Source: a bacterium (GTDB lineage Bacteria > UBA8248). Taken from it: a stretch of 64,000 nt of DNA. Position numbers and translations under genes: made by a program. Location of the stretch: contig JAJEJD010000008.1 of assembly GCA_022828125.1 (NCBI GenBank), positions 248,001 to 312,000 on the forward strand, read 5' to 3'. The notes beneath the pieces are model-generated. The model was not told where the DNA came from, made no database searches, and worked only from the letters and a program-made list of their open reading frames with translations. This document shows positions 17,314 through 25,402 of this stretch, one piece after another; positions within the stretch are counted from its first letter, which is position 1, and each line of letters opens with the position of its first letter.

Positions 17314-17625
17314 TTATCCGGTATCCCTGTCGGGTTCGGTGCTGCGTACCGGCGTCTTCATGTCTTCATGGCCCCCATGACATGACCTCCCCGTCAGACG
17401 ATGCAGCACGAAATGCATACCGAAACAGGCAAGCAGAGGCACAAGCAAAAGTAAATTATCGAGCAAACCGGATAACGTTCCTCCGCCTAGAAAATAGCCG
17501 CCTACCGGCAAAAGCATAACGACGCAACATGCCAACATACCGTAACGCATGAATAGGTTGCGCCTTGTGAGGTTGCCGTTCGTGGCAGTCGCATCCTTTG
17601 ATACGATGTTTGACGGTGTTTTCAT
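17314..17625 (-). CDS. DUF2933-family small membrane protein
   Basis: A 103-residue inner-membrane protein. It has two hydrophobic segments (about 26-48 and 55-76), then the family-like MHFVLHRLTGRSCHGGH tail, whose Cys and His residues may bind metal. DUF2933 proteins often sit with heavy-metal resistance genes, as here (copper ATPase, multicopper-oxidase fragment). ATG at 17625 follows GGAGG by 5 nt. It is downstream of the cytochrome genes on the same strand, about 100 bp away. Confidence 0.8.
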   Translation of the reverse strand: MKTPSNIVSKDATATNGNLTRRNLFMRYGMLACCVVMLLPVGGYFLGGGTLSGLLDNLLLLVPLLACFGMHFVLHRLTGRSCHGGHEDMKTPVRSTEPDRDTG

Positions 17626-17731
17626 TGCTGCCTCCACTGGTTGTTGTCGAAAGAGGGTTCCCAACGCCGTAACTGTGGTTACGTGAATGCCGGGAAACGC
17701 AGGTTTTTACGACAGGTGAATCGCGAATCGA

Positions 17732-18166
17732 TCATCGCTTCTGCCCCGGGTTTCTTCCGGCCTGTATGTTCTGGATACGCTCCGGCCAGGTGGAACGGAT
17801 GTAGGCAAGGATGTCATGGATCTCATCGTCGGCCAGAGCATTTCCGAAGCCGGGCATGCCGCTCTTGGCCACGGTCACGCCCCGAGCTTCCAGCAGGGCT
17901 TTGCCGCCACGTTTTGTGTAGTCGAAGAGAAACCGGGTATCGTGATGCCAGGTATGGCCGCTCGCATCGTGAGGCGGCGCGGGAAAAATTCCGTCCGGTC
18001 CGATTCTTTGCCAATTCGGTTGCCCTTCGAGATTCGTGCCGTGGCAGGAGGCGCACTGTTGTTTATATAAAATCCGTCCGTTTTTGATGTCCCGGTTGTC
18101 AAGTTCATATCCTACGAAAACCACAACTGGCACCAGGAGCAAAAGCAATACAACTAGATACTTCAC
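17732..18166 (-). CDS. Membrane-anchored monohaem cytochrome c
   Basis: A 144-residue electron carrier. A GTG start at 18166 overlaps the upstream stop in GTGA and has GGTGGA upstream. An uncleaved-looking signal anchor (1-20, KYLVVLLLLLVPVVVFVGY) is followed by one haem motif, CASCH, and an axial-Met candidate late in the protein (SGMPGFGNAL). The pattern GNALADDEIHDILAYIRSTWP is typical of class I cytochrome c domains. It is co-transcribed with the copper-oxidase-like gene and a second cytochrome c. Confidence 0.88.
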   Translation of the reverse strand: MKYLVVLLLLLVPVVVFVGYELDNRDIKNGRILYKQQCASCHGTNLEGQPNWQRIGPDGIFPAPPHDASGHTWHHDTRFLFDYTKRGGKALLEARGVTVAKSGMPGFGNALADDEIHDILAYIRSTWPERIQNIQAGRNPGQKR

Positions 18167-18504
18167 AGTACTTCCACCCATGTCTTCATGCCCGACGCCT
18201 GGTGCGCAAGAGTGTGGCAGTGCAGAAGCCATTTGCCGGGATTATCGAAAACGCAGAGAATTTGCCGGCTCCGGGCCCGATCAACCAGTGTCGTGTCCCG
18301 GTAGTGGCCGAGAGAGCCGTCGGTGTGGACCTCGTGAAAATGATGGCCGTGAATGTGGATGCCCTTGGTAAACGTCAAGACGATATGGGAAGGAGCCTTC
18401 ACCAGCACGGCGCCGTTCTGCGGCGTGGTCGTGTCGAAGCCGGAATGCCCAAACGTTGCTGTTACTGTCAGGGCAAGAATGACAGCTAACAGGAATGGCT
18501 TCAT
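18163..18504 (-). CDS. CopC-like/multicopper-oxidase C-terminal chimera
   Basis: A 113-residue periplasmic protein from the ATG at 18504. After a signal peptide (about 1-19) comes the beginning of a CopC-like copper-binding domain (HSGFDTTTPQNGAVLVKAPSHIVLTFTKGI). This joins directly to the last part of a multicopper oxidase (HIHGHHF, then DNPGKWLLHCHTLAHQASGM). The HCHxxxHxxxxM copper motif is intact, but the other cupredoxin domains are absent. It may be the product of an in-frame deletion between copC and an oxidase gene, or a genuine small copper protein. Its stop overlaps the cytochrome start, so the operon structure is kept. Confidence 0.75.
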   Translation of the reverse strand: MKPFLLAVILALTVTATFGHSGFDTTTPQNGAVLVKAPSHIVLTFTKGIHIHGHHFHEVHTDGSLGHYRDTTLVDRARSRQILCVFDNPGKWLLHCHTLAHQASGMKTWVEVL

Positions 18505-18514
18505 ATCTGCTTTC

Positions 18515-18955
18515 TCATTGGATACCGTTGGCCCGCTGAAGTTCCCTGACGTAGGCCACGAGCCCGGTGACTTCGCGACGGGTGAGCCCCTTGACAGGTG
18601 GCATGTTTCCGAAACGCCAGTGGTGGGCCCGCACGCCAAAGACAACTGCTCGATGAAAGGACTCATCGCCATGGTGGCCAGGTTCATAAATGACATGGAC
18701 CAGTGGCGGAGCGATCCCTGCCTGTCCGGCGGCATTCCGGCCATGGCAAGCCGCACAGTTCGCTTCATAAGTTTGTTGTCCGAGTTGCGCCCCTGTCGAG
18801 AAAGTTGCCGGTAAATTGACTTTCGCAATCGGCGGCCCATTACCCGTGACGATACTGTCTCCGGTACCGTTGCGAAAACGACCCACATAGAGATATCCGC
18901 CAAGGCCGAAGGCAAGGACCAGGACAAACAGAATCGCGGTCCGCTTCACGGACAT
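18515..18955 (-). CDS. Monohaem cytochrome c
   Basis: A 146-residue periplasmic or anchored cytochrome. The N-terminal segment (3-22) is a signal anchor (TAILFVLVLAFGLGGYLYV). One haem site, CAACH, is followed by a class I domain ending GLTRREVTGLVAYVRELQ, with Met in FGNMPPVKGL as likely axial ligand. ATG at 18955 has a GAGGA ribosome site. It lies 10 bp upstream of the copper-oxidase-like gene. Its 5' end overlaps the preceding open frame. Confidence 0.88.
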   Translation of the reverse strand: MSVKRTAILFVLVLAFGLGGYLYVGRFRNGTGDSIVTGNGPPIAKVNLPATFSTGAQLGQQTYEANCAACHGRNAAGQAGIAPPLVHVIYEPGHHGDESFHRAVVFGVRAHHWRFGNMPPVKGLTRREVTGLVAYVRELQRANGIQ

Positions 18956-19344
18956 GCTGTCCTCAGCCGCCGGTATTTGCAGGTATGTGGTGTGACGAAA
19001 CCGACAGGCAGCACGATCGGCAATATCCACCAAACCAGCTTGCCGCCGCCGGGCCGTGTCCAATCCCCCGGTTCATCACTGTCCCCATGGAAACCATAGG
19101 GATGAGCAGCATTCCTCTCAATTTCACTGAGGGCGGTACCGAAATCCAACTGGGGAGGGGCAAGAGGGAACGTTTCAGGAGCGTTCGGGGTCAGCAACCT
19201 GTTCACGAATACGATGATAATGATCGCCATCAACCGCCAAGGTATCCCGGTGAACTGGACTAAAGGGACTGTGCTGAAATCACCGATATCACAGTCCAGG
19301 GGACTCCAAGGCACCTTCTTCAACTTCCCAAATTCCATCATCAT
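18946..19344 (-). CDS. Hypothetical small membrane protein
   Basis: A 132-residue reading frame beginning MMMEFGKLKK, directly upstream of and overlapping the cytochrome c gene by 10 bp. Two hydrophobic segments are visible (about 37-51, LMAIIIIVFVNRLL, and 103-118, LVWWILPIVLPVGFV), separated by a polar, Pro-rich stretch. No family is recognised. Position and membrane segments argue for a real first gene of the cytochrome operon; the weak ribosome site argues against. Confidence 0.45.
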   Translation of the reverse strand: MMMEFGKLKKVPWSPLDCDIGDFSTVPLVQFTGIPWRLMAIIIIVFVNRLLTPNAPETFPLAPPQLDFGTALSEIERNAAHPYGFHGDSDEPGDWTRPGGGKLVWWILPIVLPVGFVTPHTCKYRRLRTACP

Positions 19345-19730
19345 ATCAACATCTATCTAATCTTCGGCAGCATATACAACCTATCACGAGGCGGCCGGTC
19401 GCGACAATCATGTCTGCACCTGTTGATTCGATGTGGTTTGCAATAAAGCAGTATATATTTCTGACAGAAGAGTGGCGCACTATGGAAAATCTGCTCGAAA
19501 TGCTCCTGCATGATGCCCGAAACCAGCCCGAAGACGCTCCGGTGATCGCCATGGGGCTGTTGTATCCCGGCAGCCGCATAGAAGGTCATAGCGGATTTGA
19601 AAAAATTCGGTTGTGAAGAAACAGATATTGATAGTAATATTTCCTCTTGCAGGTGCCTAACCTGGATCGCTCTAGGATGCGGGAAGTCGAAAGATAAGCT
19701 GTGCCGCCTATGGTGATGAGGTTAAATGCG
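19345..19730. other. 386-bp interval between divergent cytochrome and Rieske genes
   Basis: The region is less GC-rich than its surroundings and should hold promoters for both directions. Short open frames on both strands (for example MENLLEMLLHDARN on the plus strand from 19482) have no ribosome site and I do not call them. No clear operator was found. Confidence 0.4.
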
Positions 19731-20285
19731 ATGAACACACTCTTAAAAGCCCCTCCAATCAAGTTGCCCGCCGATTACGAATCGGAGGCGAAAAAGAAAA
19801 AGCCATCCATCGACCGCAGGCGGTTCATGAACTACGCGGGGTGGCTCGGCGTCCTGGGCGCCATGAACGTCGCGCTGCTGGGATTTCTGCGCTTCATGTT
19901 CCCTCGCGTTCTGTTCGAACCGCCCACCGAGTTCAAGGCGGGGGATCCGGCCGGCTACGCCGTCGGCGTGGTGGACACCCGCTACGTCAACAGCGAGCGC
20001 TGTTGGATCATCCGCGAGCAGGACGGCTTCTACGCCCTGAGTGCGATATGCACCCATTTGGGATGCACGCCGAAATACCTGGCTTCCGAGGACAAGTTCA
20101 AGTGCCCGTGCCACGGGAGCGGGTTCTGGAGATCCGGCATCAATTTCGAGGGTCCGGCCCCGCGGCCGCTCGAGAGACACAAAATCGTACTCGCCGAGGA
20201 CGGGCAGTTGCTTATCGACAAGAGCAAGGTTTTCCGCCATGAAAAGGGGGAATGGGGCAACCCGGGGTCATTTCTCTTTCTCTGA
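19731..20285 (+). CDS. Rieske 2Fe-2S protein, membrane-anchored
   Basis: A 184-residue electron-transfer protein. RRRF at 29-32 followed by a hydrophobic segment (36-58) suggests Tat export with an uncleaved anchor. The cluster boxes CTHLGC (107-112) and CPCHGS (125-130) are complete: ligands Cys107, His109, Cys125, His128, disulfide Cys112-Cys127. It resembles QcrA of bc1/b6f-type complexes, yet no cytochrome b or c1 gene follows within 360 bp. ATG at 19731 has GAGG about 10 nt upstream. It could serve the copper/cytochrome cluster or be a remnant of a bc operon. Confidence 0.9.
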   Translation: MNTLLKAPPIKLPADYESEAKKKKPSIDRRRFMNYAGWLGVLGAMNVALLGFLRFMFPRVLFEPPTEFKAGDPAGYAVGVVDTRYVNSERCWIIREQDGFYALSAICTHLGCTPKYLASEDKFKCPCHGSGFWRSGINFEGPAPRPLERHKIVLAEDGQLLIDKSKVFRHEKGEWGNPGSFLFL

Positions 20286-20648
20286 AAGTTTTCTTTTCAT
20301 AACATGTTGGATGGATAAAAGTATTAGCTCTTGGTTTATCGGTTTTCAGGGTTTTCATGAATTCGCACGGCCCCGGACAAGTCTCGCCGCCCCGCTGCCA
20401 TGCCCAACCCCGCACACCTGTAAGCCGGACCTGCTGATGCGGGCAAACGCGCGCACGTCATGAGACGGGCACGCCGCAAGGAGCAAACCCAAAAGGAGAA
20501 GGAGTGCTTGCCGAGCTGGAAAATGATGGTTCTCCCTGATGCCGGAGCGGACCTGCCTCGCGAATTCGCCGCGCGCGTCACAGCGGAACAGCCCGTCTGC
20601 CGGGCGCCTGAATATCCCTCACGGGCGACGCGGGGGCTGGCGCAGGAA
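20286..20648. other. 363-bp gene-free interval
   Basis: Between the Rieske gene and the converging P-type ATPase gene. No cytochrome b remnant, terminator with T run, or other structure could be recognised. The sequence shifts from AT-rich to GC-rich near 20360. Confidence 0.4.
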
Positions 20649-22985
20649 TCAGAAGCGCAAGTGGCGCAGACGCAAAGAGTTCAGGACTACCGAAATCGAG
20701 GATGCGGTCATCGCGAAGGCCGCGAACATGGGGCTGATAAGGATGCCGAAGAAAGGAAAGAGCAACCCGGCCGCCACCGGCACACCCGAGGCGTTGTAGA
20801 CCAAGGCGAAGAACAGGTTCTGGCGAATGTTGCGCATGGTGGCGGTCGCCAGCCTTCGGGCACGGACGATGCCGTCGAGGTTCCCCTTGACCAGCGTGAT
20901 ACCGGCGCTTTCGATAGCCACGTCCGCACCGGTACCCATGGCGACCCCGACATCAGCCTGGGCGAGCGCGGGTGCATCGTTGACCCCGTCGCCCGCCATT
21001 GCGACAGTCCGGCCCTCTGCCTGGAATTCCCTGATGATGCGGGCCTTGTCTCCGGGCAGCACGTCGGCGCGGATATCGTCGATGCCCAGACGGGCCGCCA
21101 CCGCCGTTGCCGTTCGCTCGTTGTCGCCGGTGGCCATGATGATGCGAAAACCGAACCGCTGGAGCGCCTCGAGAGCGTCCGGGGTGGAGTCCTTCACGGG
21201 GTCGGCGACGCCAATCAGGCCGGCGAACTTCCCATCGAGCATGACGAACATCACCGTCTCGCCCTCGTCGCGCCGGCGGTCGGCCTCTTCGGCCAGCGCT
21301 TCGACCTCGAACCCGAGGTCCTGTGCCAGCTTCAGGTTGCCGATCGCGACGGCCTTGCCGTCGATCGTGCCTCTGACCCCCTTGCCGGTCACCGCTTCAA
21401 AGTCCGCTGCCTCAGCCAGCGTGACGCCACGGTCCTCTGCTCCCCGAACGATTGCCTCGGCCAGCGGGTGCTCGGAGCCCTTCTCCAGGGTCGCAGCCAG
21501 CTTCAGTACCGTAACCTCGTCGTAGCCGGTTGCGGGCACGACGGCCACGAGCTGGGGCTCCCCCTTCGTCAGCGTACCTGTCTTGTCGACGATGAGAGTA
21601 TCGACCGTTTCGAACCGCTCCAGAGACTCGGCGTTCTTGATGAGCACCCCCATCTGCGCGCCGCGCCCCGTCGCCGTCATGACCGACATGGGGGTCGCGA
21701 GACCCAGTGCGCAGGGACACGCGATGATCAACACCGCCACCGCCGCAAGCAGCGCATATGACAGCGAGGGTACGGGGCCCCAGATTGCCCAGACGATGAA
21801 CGCGCAGGCCGCGACCAGGATCACCACAGGCACGAAGAAGCCCGCCACCTTGTCAGCGTATTGCTGGATGGGTGCGCGGCTCCGCTGCGCGGTTTCCACC
21901 ATATCGACGATTTGGCTCAGCACCGTGTCGGCGCCGACTCGCGTGGCCTCCATGACCAGGCTGCCGGTGCCGTTGATGGTCGCGCCGGTGAGTGGATCGC
22001 CCGGCGTTTTCTCCACGGGTACCGGCTCGCCCGTGATCATGCTCTCGTCGACGAAAGAGCGGCCTTCGACCGCCACGCCATCGACCGGCACCTTGTCGCC
22101 CGGCCGCACCCGCAGCCGGTCACCGAGTTGCACGTCGTCAAGCGGGATCTCTTCCTCCCGTCCGTCCTCGCGGACTACGAGTGCGGCCTTGGCCGCCATG
22201 TCGAGCAGCGCGCGGATTGCCCTGCCGGTGCCCTGGCGGGCGCGGAGTTCCATGAGCTGACCCAGAAGCACCAGCGTCACGATCACGGCCGCCGCCTCGA
22301 AATAGACCCCGACATGGCCCTCCGCGTCACGGAAGCCGTCGGGGAAGATGCCGGGCGCCAGTACGGCCACCATGCTGTAGAGCCAGGCGGCCATCACCCC
22401 CATCGCGATCAGGGAGAACATGTTGAGGTTCATCGTGCGGAACGAGGTCCAGCCGCGCGCGAGGAACGGCCACCCGCACCACAGCACCACCGGTGTGCCC
22501 AGCAGCACTTCAATCCAAAGTGCTCCGCGTTCGCTGAAAGCCTCACGCACGCCTCCGAAGCCCAGAAAGGGCCCCATCGCCAGGACCAGGAGCGGAATCG
22601 TCAACACCGCGCCGACGCGGAACCGCCGGGTGAAGTCCACCAGTTCAGGGTTCGGACCGTCCTCGGCCATCGCAGCGGACTCAAGCTCCAGACCCATGCC
22701 GCAGATCGGGCAGGATCCGGGCTGCGTCTGGCGCACGGACGGATGCATCGGGCAGGTATAGACCACACCCGCATGCCCGGCCGGAACCGTGTCATGGCTC
22801 CCGCTTTCGCCGCTGTCGTCAGGCTCTCGATGGGAGTGAGTCCCGTGGCCGTGGTCGGCATGCGCCACGGCCTCTTGCCCGGCGACCAGGTGCATGCCGC
22901 ACTCCGGGCATTTCCCTGGCCGGTTCGAACGTACTTGGGGGTGCATGGGGCAGGTATGGATCACCACAGTCTCCGAGATGGACAT
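20649..22985 (-). CDS. copA: Copper-exporting P1B-type ATPase
   Basis: Pumps Cu(I) (or Ag(I)) out of the cytoplasm; 778 residues from the ATG at 22985. Two heavy-metal-binding domains of the YTCPMHP...PGxCPxCGM type lie at about 10-33 and 76-99, joined by a His-rich linker ([11 protein letters not shown]). There are eight membrane segments with the CPC ion site in helix 6 (about 421), the phosphorylation motif DKTGTLT (about 464), the SEHPLAEAI histidine and the GDGVND hinge. This layout is that of CopA/SilP-type pumps with N-terminal HMBD rather than HMA domains. The copper-oxidase fragment and cytochromes nearby fit a copper island. Confidence 0.95.
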   Translation of the reverse strand: MSISETVVIHTCPMHPQVRSNRPGKCPECGMHLVAGQEAVAHADHGHGTHSHREPDDSGESGSHDTVPAGHAGVVYTCPMHPSVRQTQPGSCPICGMGLELESAAMAEDGPNPELVDFTRRFRVGAVLTIPLLVLAMGPFLGFGGVREAFSERGALWIEVLLGTPVVLWCGWPFLARGWTSFRTMNLNMFSLIAMGVMAAWLYSMVAVLAPGIFPDGFRDAEGHVGVYFEAAAVIVTLVLLGQLMELRARQGTGRAIRALLDMAAKAALVVREDGREEEIPLDDVQLGDRLRVRPGDKVPVDGVAVEGRSFVDESMITGEPVPVEKTPGDPLTGATINGTGSLVMEATRVGADTVLSQIVDMVETAQRSRAPIQQYADKVAGFFVPVVILVAACAFIVWAIWGPVPSLSYALLAAVAVLIIACPCALGLATPMSVMTATGRGAQMGVLIKNAESLERFETVDTLIVDKTGTLTKGEPQLVAVVPATGYDEVTVLKLAATLEKGSEHPLAEAIVRGAEDRGVTLAEAADFEAVTGKGVRGTIDGKAVAIGNLKLAQDLGFEVEALAEEADRRRDEGETVMFVMLDGKFAGLIGVADPVKDSTPDALEALQRFGFRIIMATGDNERTATAVAARLGIDDIRADVLPGDKARIIREFQAEGRTVAMAGDGVNDAPALAQADVGVAMGTGADVAIESAGITLVKGNLDGIVRARRLATATMRNIRQNLFFALVYNASGVPVAAGLLFPFFGILISPMFAAFAMTASSISVVLNSLRLRHLRF

Positions 22986-23469
22986 GGCCCTCGTTGCCCT
23001 CGGGAAAACACGGTAGTCAGGATATCGCTGCCTGTCAACGGGTGTCGTAGACCTCGGGGTTGTGGATTGCGGTAACGTCCGGGTCCGATAGATGTCCTGC
23101 GGAGGGAACGAAGCGACCGGCGACGGACGGCTGGCCGGTCCACTTCGCTCCAGCACCCCGGCGGGGGCCTCGGCGAGTGAGATCCGCCCGGGCAACCTGC
23201 TGCGGCTTTCCGGACCAGGCGCTGATCTCCCTGTCGAATCGAGGGCCGCGTCCGTATCTCGTCAGGCTGCTCCTTGCTCAATCAATCCCGAAGTGTCAGG
23301 GTGAGAGGCGATACGGCCCCGGAGTTCAGCGCAGGGCGAGACCGGGAAGGAACCTCCGAACGACACCGGTTTCTGCGGGGGCGTGCTTAGGCGCGAATCC
23401 CGCTGTGCCTGACCGCGCGAGCGAGCGGCGGGGAGATGCGGGACCGGAGGGGTCTTCAGGGAGGCGGTC
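22986..23469. other. 484-bp divergent intergenic region
   Basis: Separates copA (minus) from the SDR gene (plus). It contains the candidate copA promoter near 23010-23038. The rest has several overlapping open frames without ribosome sites and very high GC on the SDR side; no regulator gene was found. Confidence 0.4.
23010..23038 (-). promoter_or_regulatory. Candidate promoter of the copper ATPase gene
   Basis: On the minus strand TTGACA (23038-23033) is followed after 17 bp by TACCGT (23015-23010), about 20 bp before the start codon. A GAGGG ribosome site follows. The 17-bp spacing is that of an ordinary sigma-70 promoter, not the 19-20 bp of CueR-type sites. Confidence 0.45.
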
Positions 23470-24264
23470 ATGGCGGGCTTCGAGGAGGTTTCGATCGAGG
23501 CGCTGTTCCGCATCGACGGCGACAGCGCGCTGGTCACCGGGGCGGGCGGCGGGCTGGGACGAATCGCCGCGCTCGTGCTCGCCGGCGCGGGGGCGCATGT
23601 CGCTGTCACCGATATCGACGCGGCGGCGGCCGAGCGGGTCGCGGCGGAGATCCGCGATGCCGGCGGGACCGCCGAGCCCTGGCGGCTCGACGTCGCCGAC
23701 CGCAAGCGCATCGACACCGTGATCGACGAGGCGGCCGAGCGGTTCGGCGGGCTTCACATCCTGATCAACAATGCCGGCATCATACGGCCCGGCCCGGCCG
23801 AGCAGTATCCCGACGAGGACTGGGACGAGGTGGTCGAGGTCAACATGACCGCCCCGTTCGTCTGCGCGCGCCGGGCGGCGAAGCACATGCTGGCCCGGGG
23901 GGAGGGGCGGATCGTCTCGATCGCCTCGATCATGGGGTTCCGGGCGAACCCGATGGTTCCCCACATCCCCTACCAGGCGACCAAGGGGGCGCTCGTCAAC
24001 ATGACCCGCGCGCTCGCCGTCGAATGGGCGGGCCGGGGGGTCCGGGTGAACGCCATCGCGCCGACCTTCTTCTACACCGAACTCGGCGCCGACCTGCGCC
24101 GGCGCCGGCCCGAGCTCGTGGACGAGATCGAGGCGCGCACGCCGCTCGGCCGGCTCGGCGAGCCCGAGGAAATCGCCGGCGGCATCCTCTACCTCGCGAG
24201 CCCCGCCTCCTCGATGGTGACCGGCCACACGCTGGCGATCGACGGCGGCTGGCTCTCGATCTAG
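23470..24264 (+). CDS. Short-chain dehydrogenase/reductase (KduD/FabG-like)
   Basis: NAD(P)-dependent oxidoreductase, 264 residues. Cofactor motif TGAGGGLG (23-30), NNAG (100-103), catalytic Ser153, Tyr168, Lys172, and the C-terminal VTGHTLAIDGGW seen in gluconate-type SDRs are all visible. It could be a 2-deoxy-D-gluconate or 3-ketoacyl reductase; the substrate is not evident. The gene is extremely GC-rich compared with the island on either side. A frameshifted open frame of similar length covers the same region and is a shadow. Confidence 0.92.
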   Translation: MAGFEEVSIEALFRIDGDSALVTGAGGGLGRIAALVLAGAGAHVAVTDIDAAAAERVAAEIRDAGGTAEPWRLDVADRKRIDTVIDEAAERFGGLHILINNAGIIRPGPAEQYPDEDWDEVVEVNMTAPFVCARRAAKHMLARGEGRIVSIASIMGFRANPMVPHIPYQATKGALVNMTRALAVEWAGRGVRVNAIAPTFFYTELGADLRRRRPELVDEIEARTPLGRLGEPEEIAGGILYLASPASSMVTGHTLAIDGGWLSI

Positions 24265-24486
24265 CCTCCTGATTCGGGAGTTTTCATTCCACTCTCCCCT
24301 GGACGCCGAGCGTCATTCGGCGGAAGCGTTCGATGGCGGCCTTAAGCTCCGCGCTGAAGCGACGGCAGAGGGGGGCCGAATCCCGGTGGATTCGGGGTAC
24401 TGAGGGATGACGGGGGCCTGGAGTTTTGTAGGGGCGTCGAGCTTCCCGAGGAAGAGAAGCTCGAAAGTGTCCGCCCGCGCCGGGCG

Positions 24487-24669
24487 TTACGGCGATGACG
24501 AATCGTCGGGTATTGCGGCGACGCGGCGTGCTGGATGGCGGACGTATTCGGAACCGGATGCGTCCTGCATGGCCCGAATGTCCCGGAAAATCTCCGCCAC
24601 GTCGTAACCGAAGCGCGCCGTGTGCGCATCCCGCGCGGCCCGGACTCCGGCGATTATCGGGTCATCCAT
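24487..24669 (-). CDS. Small acidic/basic protein of the DPII-VRAAR type
   Basis: A 60-residue protein starting MDDPIIAGVRAARDAHTARF. This pattern (D-P-I-I-x-x-V-R-x-A-R, R-F-x-Y-D, I-F-x-D-I) resembles a widespread family of tiny hypothetical proteins found in cyanobacteria and environmental Proteobacteria, often in accessory regions. ATG at 24669 follows AGAGGGCG. It lies 17 bp downstream of the HEPN-like gene on the same strand, so the two may be a pair. Function unknown. Confidence 0.62.
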   Translation of the reverse strand: MDDPIIAGVRAARDAHTARFGYDVAEIFRDIRAMQDASGSEYVRHPARRVAAIPDDSSSP

Positions 24670-24686
24670 TTGCCCGCCCTCTAAGT

Positions 24687-25217
24687 CTATATGTGTCGGC
24701 CTGCTCCCGGCCAAATTTCATGATCCTTAGGGTTTTCCTCTATTCTTTTTATTGCGAAATCAGAAAGCTCCTTGTGCAATTTCTTGAGAGCATCCATACC
24801 TTTTCGTCCGCCGGAGTTGAATACTACTTTCGCATTTCCGCCTTTCGGGGGGCGCATCCAGTATTTGCGATCCCCATGGCAGAGATATTCGTCAAGATAT
24901 GCCAAGAACTCACTGGAGCCATTCCACCCGTGACTGGCGATTATCCGGTCTACCACAACTCTATCTTCCGGCGTGAGACGCTCATAGGCGATGCTCGGTT
25001 TGTGTACCGATTTGGGTTCATTGTCGCCCGCTCTCGCCAGAACTTTGAATATCAACTCAAACGCGTAGCCTGCACACACGGTTGCTACGTTCAACTTGTT
25101 CGTGTGTGGATAACCTGCCCGCGGCAAAGGTTTTTGTGGGTTCCCAACGCTGCGCAGGTACAGCGCCTCCGCCGTTTTCATCCATATCTGCGCGTCGCCC
25201 CAGTCCAGTTTTAGCAT
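24687..25217 (-). CDS. Hypothetical protein, possible HEPN-like domain
   Basis: A 176-residue protein with no firm family match. Residues 40-60 (KLNVATVCAGYAFELIFKVLA) and the following charged helix with KSVHKP resemble the ELLLK...H pattern of HEPN-type helical bundles, which occur in toxins and phage-defence proteins. The HEPN RNase motif RxxxxxH is not evident. Base composition is clearly lower in GC than that of the housekeeping genes. Its position in a cluster with restriction-modification suggests an accessory or defence role, but this is inference. Confidence 0.5.
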   Translation of the reverse strand: MLKLDWGDAQIWMKTAEALYLRSVGNPQKPLPRAGYPHTNKLNVATVCAGYAFELIFKVLARAGDNEPKSVHKPSIAYERLTPEDRVVVDRIIASHGWNGSSEFLAYLDEYLCHGDRKYWMRPPKGGNAKVVFNSGGRKGMDALKKLHKELSDFAIKRIEENPKDHEIWPGAGRHI

Positions 25218-25273
25218 TGCATATGTCCATCTTGGTTAAAGATTAGCTGACTGGATTGCCGCGTCCAGACGCA

Positions 25274-25402
25274 TCATCCGTCAACATTAAAGTCCCCCGC
25301 AATCTTTCTCGCCGCGTCGGTGAAATGCCAGACTTCTTCCGGCTTTAGGGGACGCCTATGGATCACCAGTTCGTGGCAGGAGAGCCACTTCTTATCAATC
25401 AT
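25274..25402 (-). pseudogene. Duplicated C-terminal fragment of the restriction-modification gene
   Basis: Forty-two codons that repeat, with substitutions, the end of the enzyme at 26402-29752 (KKWLS, RPLKPEEV, HFTD-AR-IAG in both). An ATG at 25402 overlaps the stop of the upstream 25399-26361 gene in ATGA, so the fragment might still be translated. It is most simply a remnant left by a duplication that placed the 25399-26361 gene between two copies of the 3' end. Confidence 0.72.
25282..25393. repeat. Direct repeat copy A (R-M 3' end)
   Basis: About 112 bp that match 26423-26533 in the same orientation with scattered differences and few gaps (for example GTCGGTGAA-TGCC-GACTTCTTCCGGCTT in both). 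The copies bracket the 25399-26361 gene. Confidence 0.78.

Noticed and set aside
19346-19616. Short open frames on both strands between the cytochrome operon and the Rieske gene
   Set aside because: No ribosome sites, no domain and contradictory overlaps; they do not meet the standard for a gene.
20460-21761. A 433-codon plus-strand frame opposite the copper ATPase
   Set aside because: The minus strand encodes an unambiguous P-type ATPase with every motif; the antisense frame has none.
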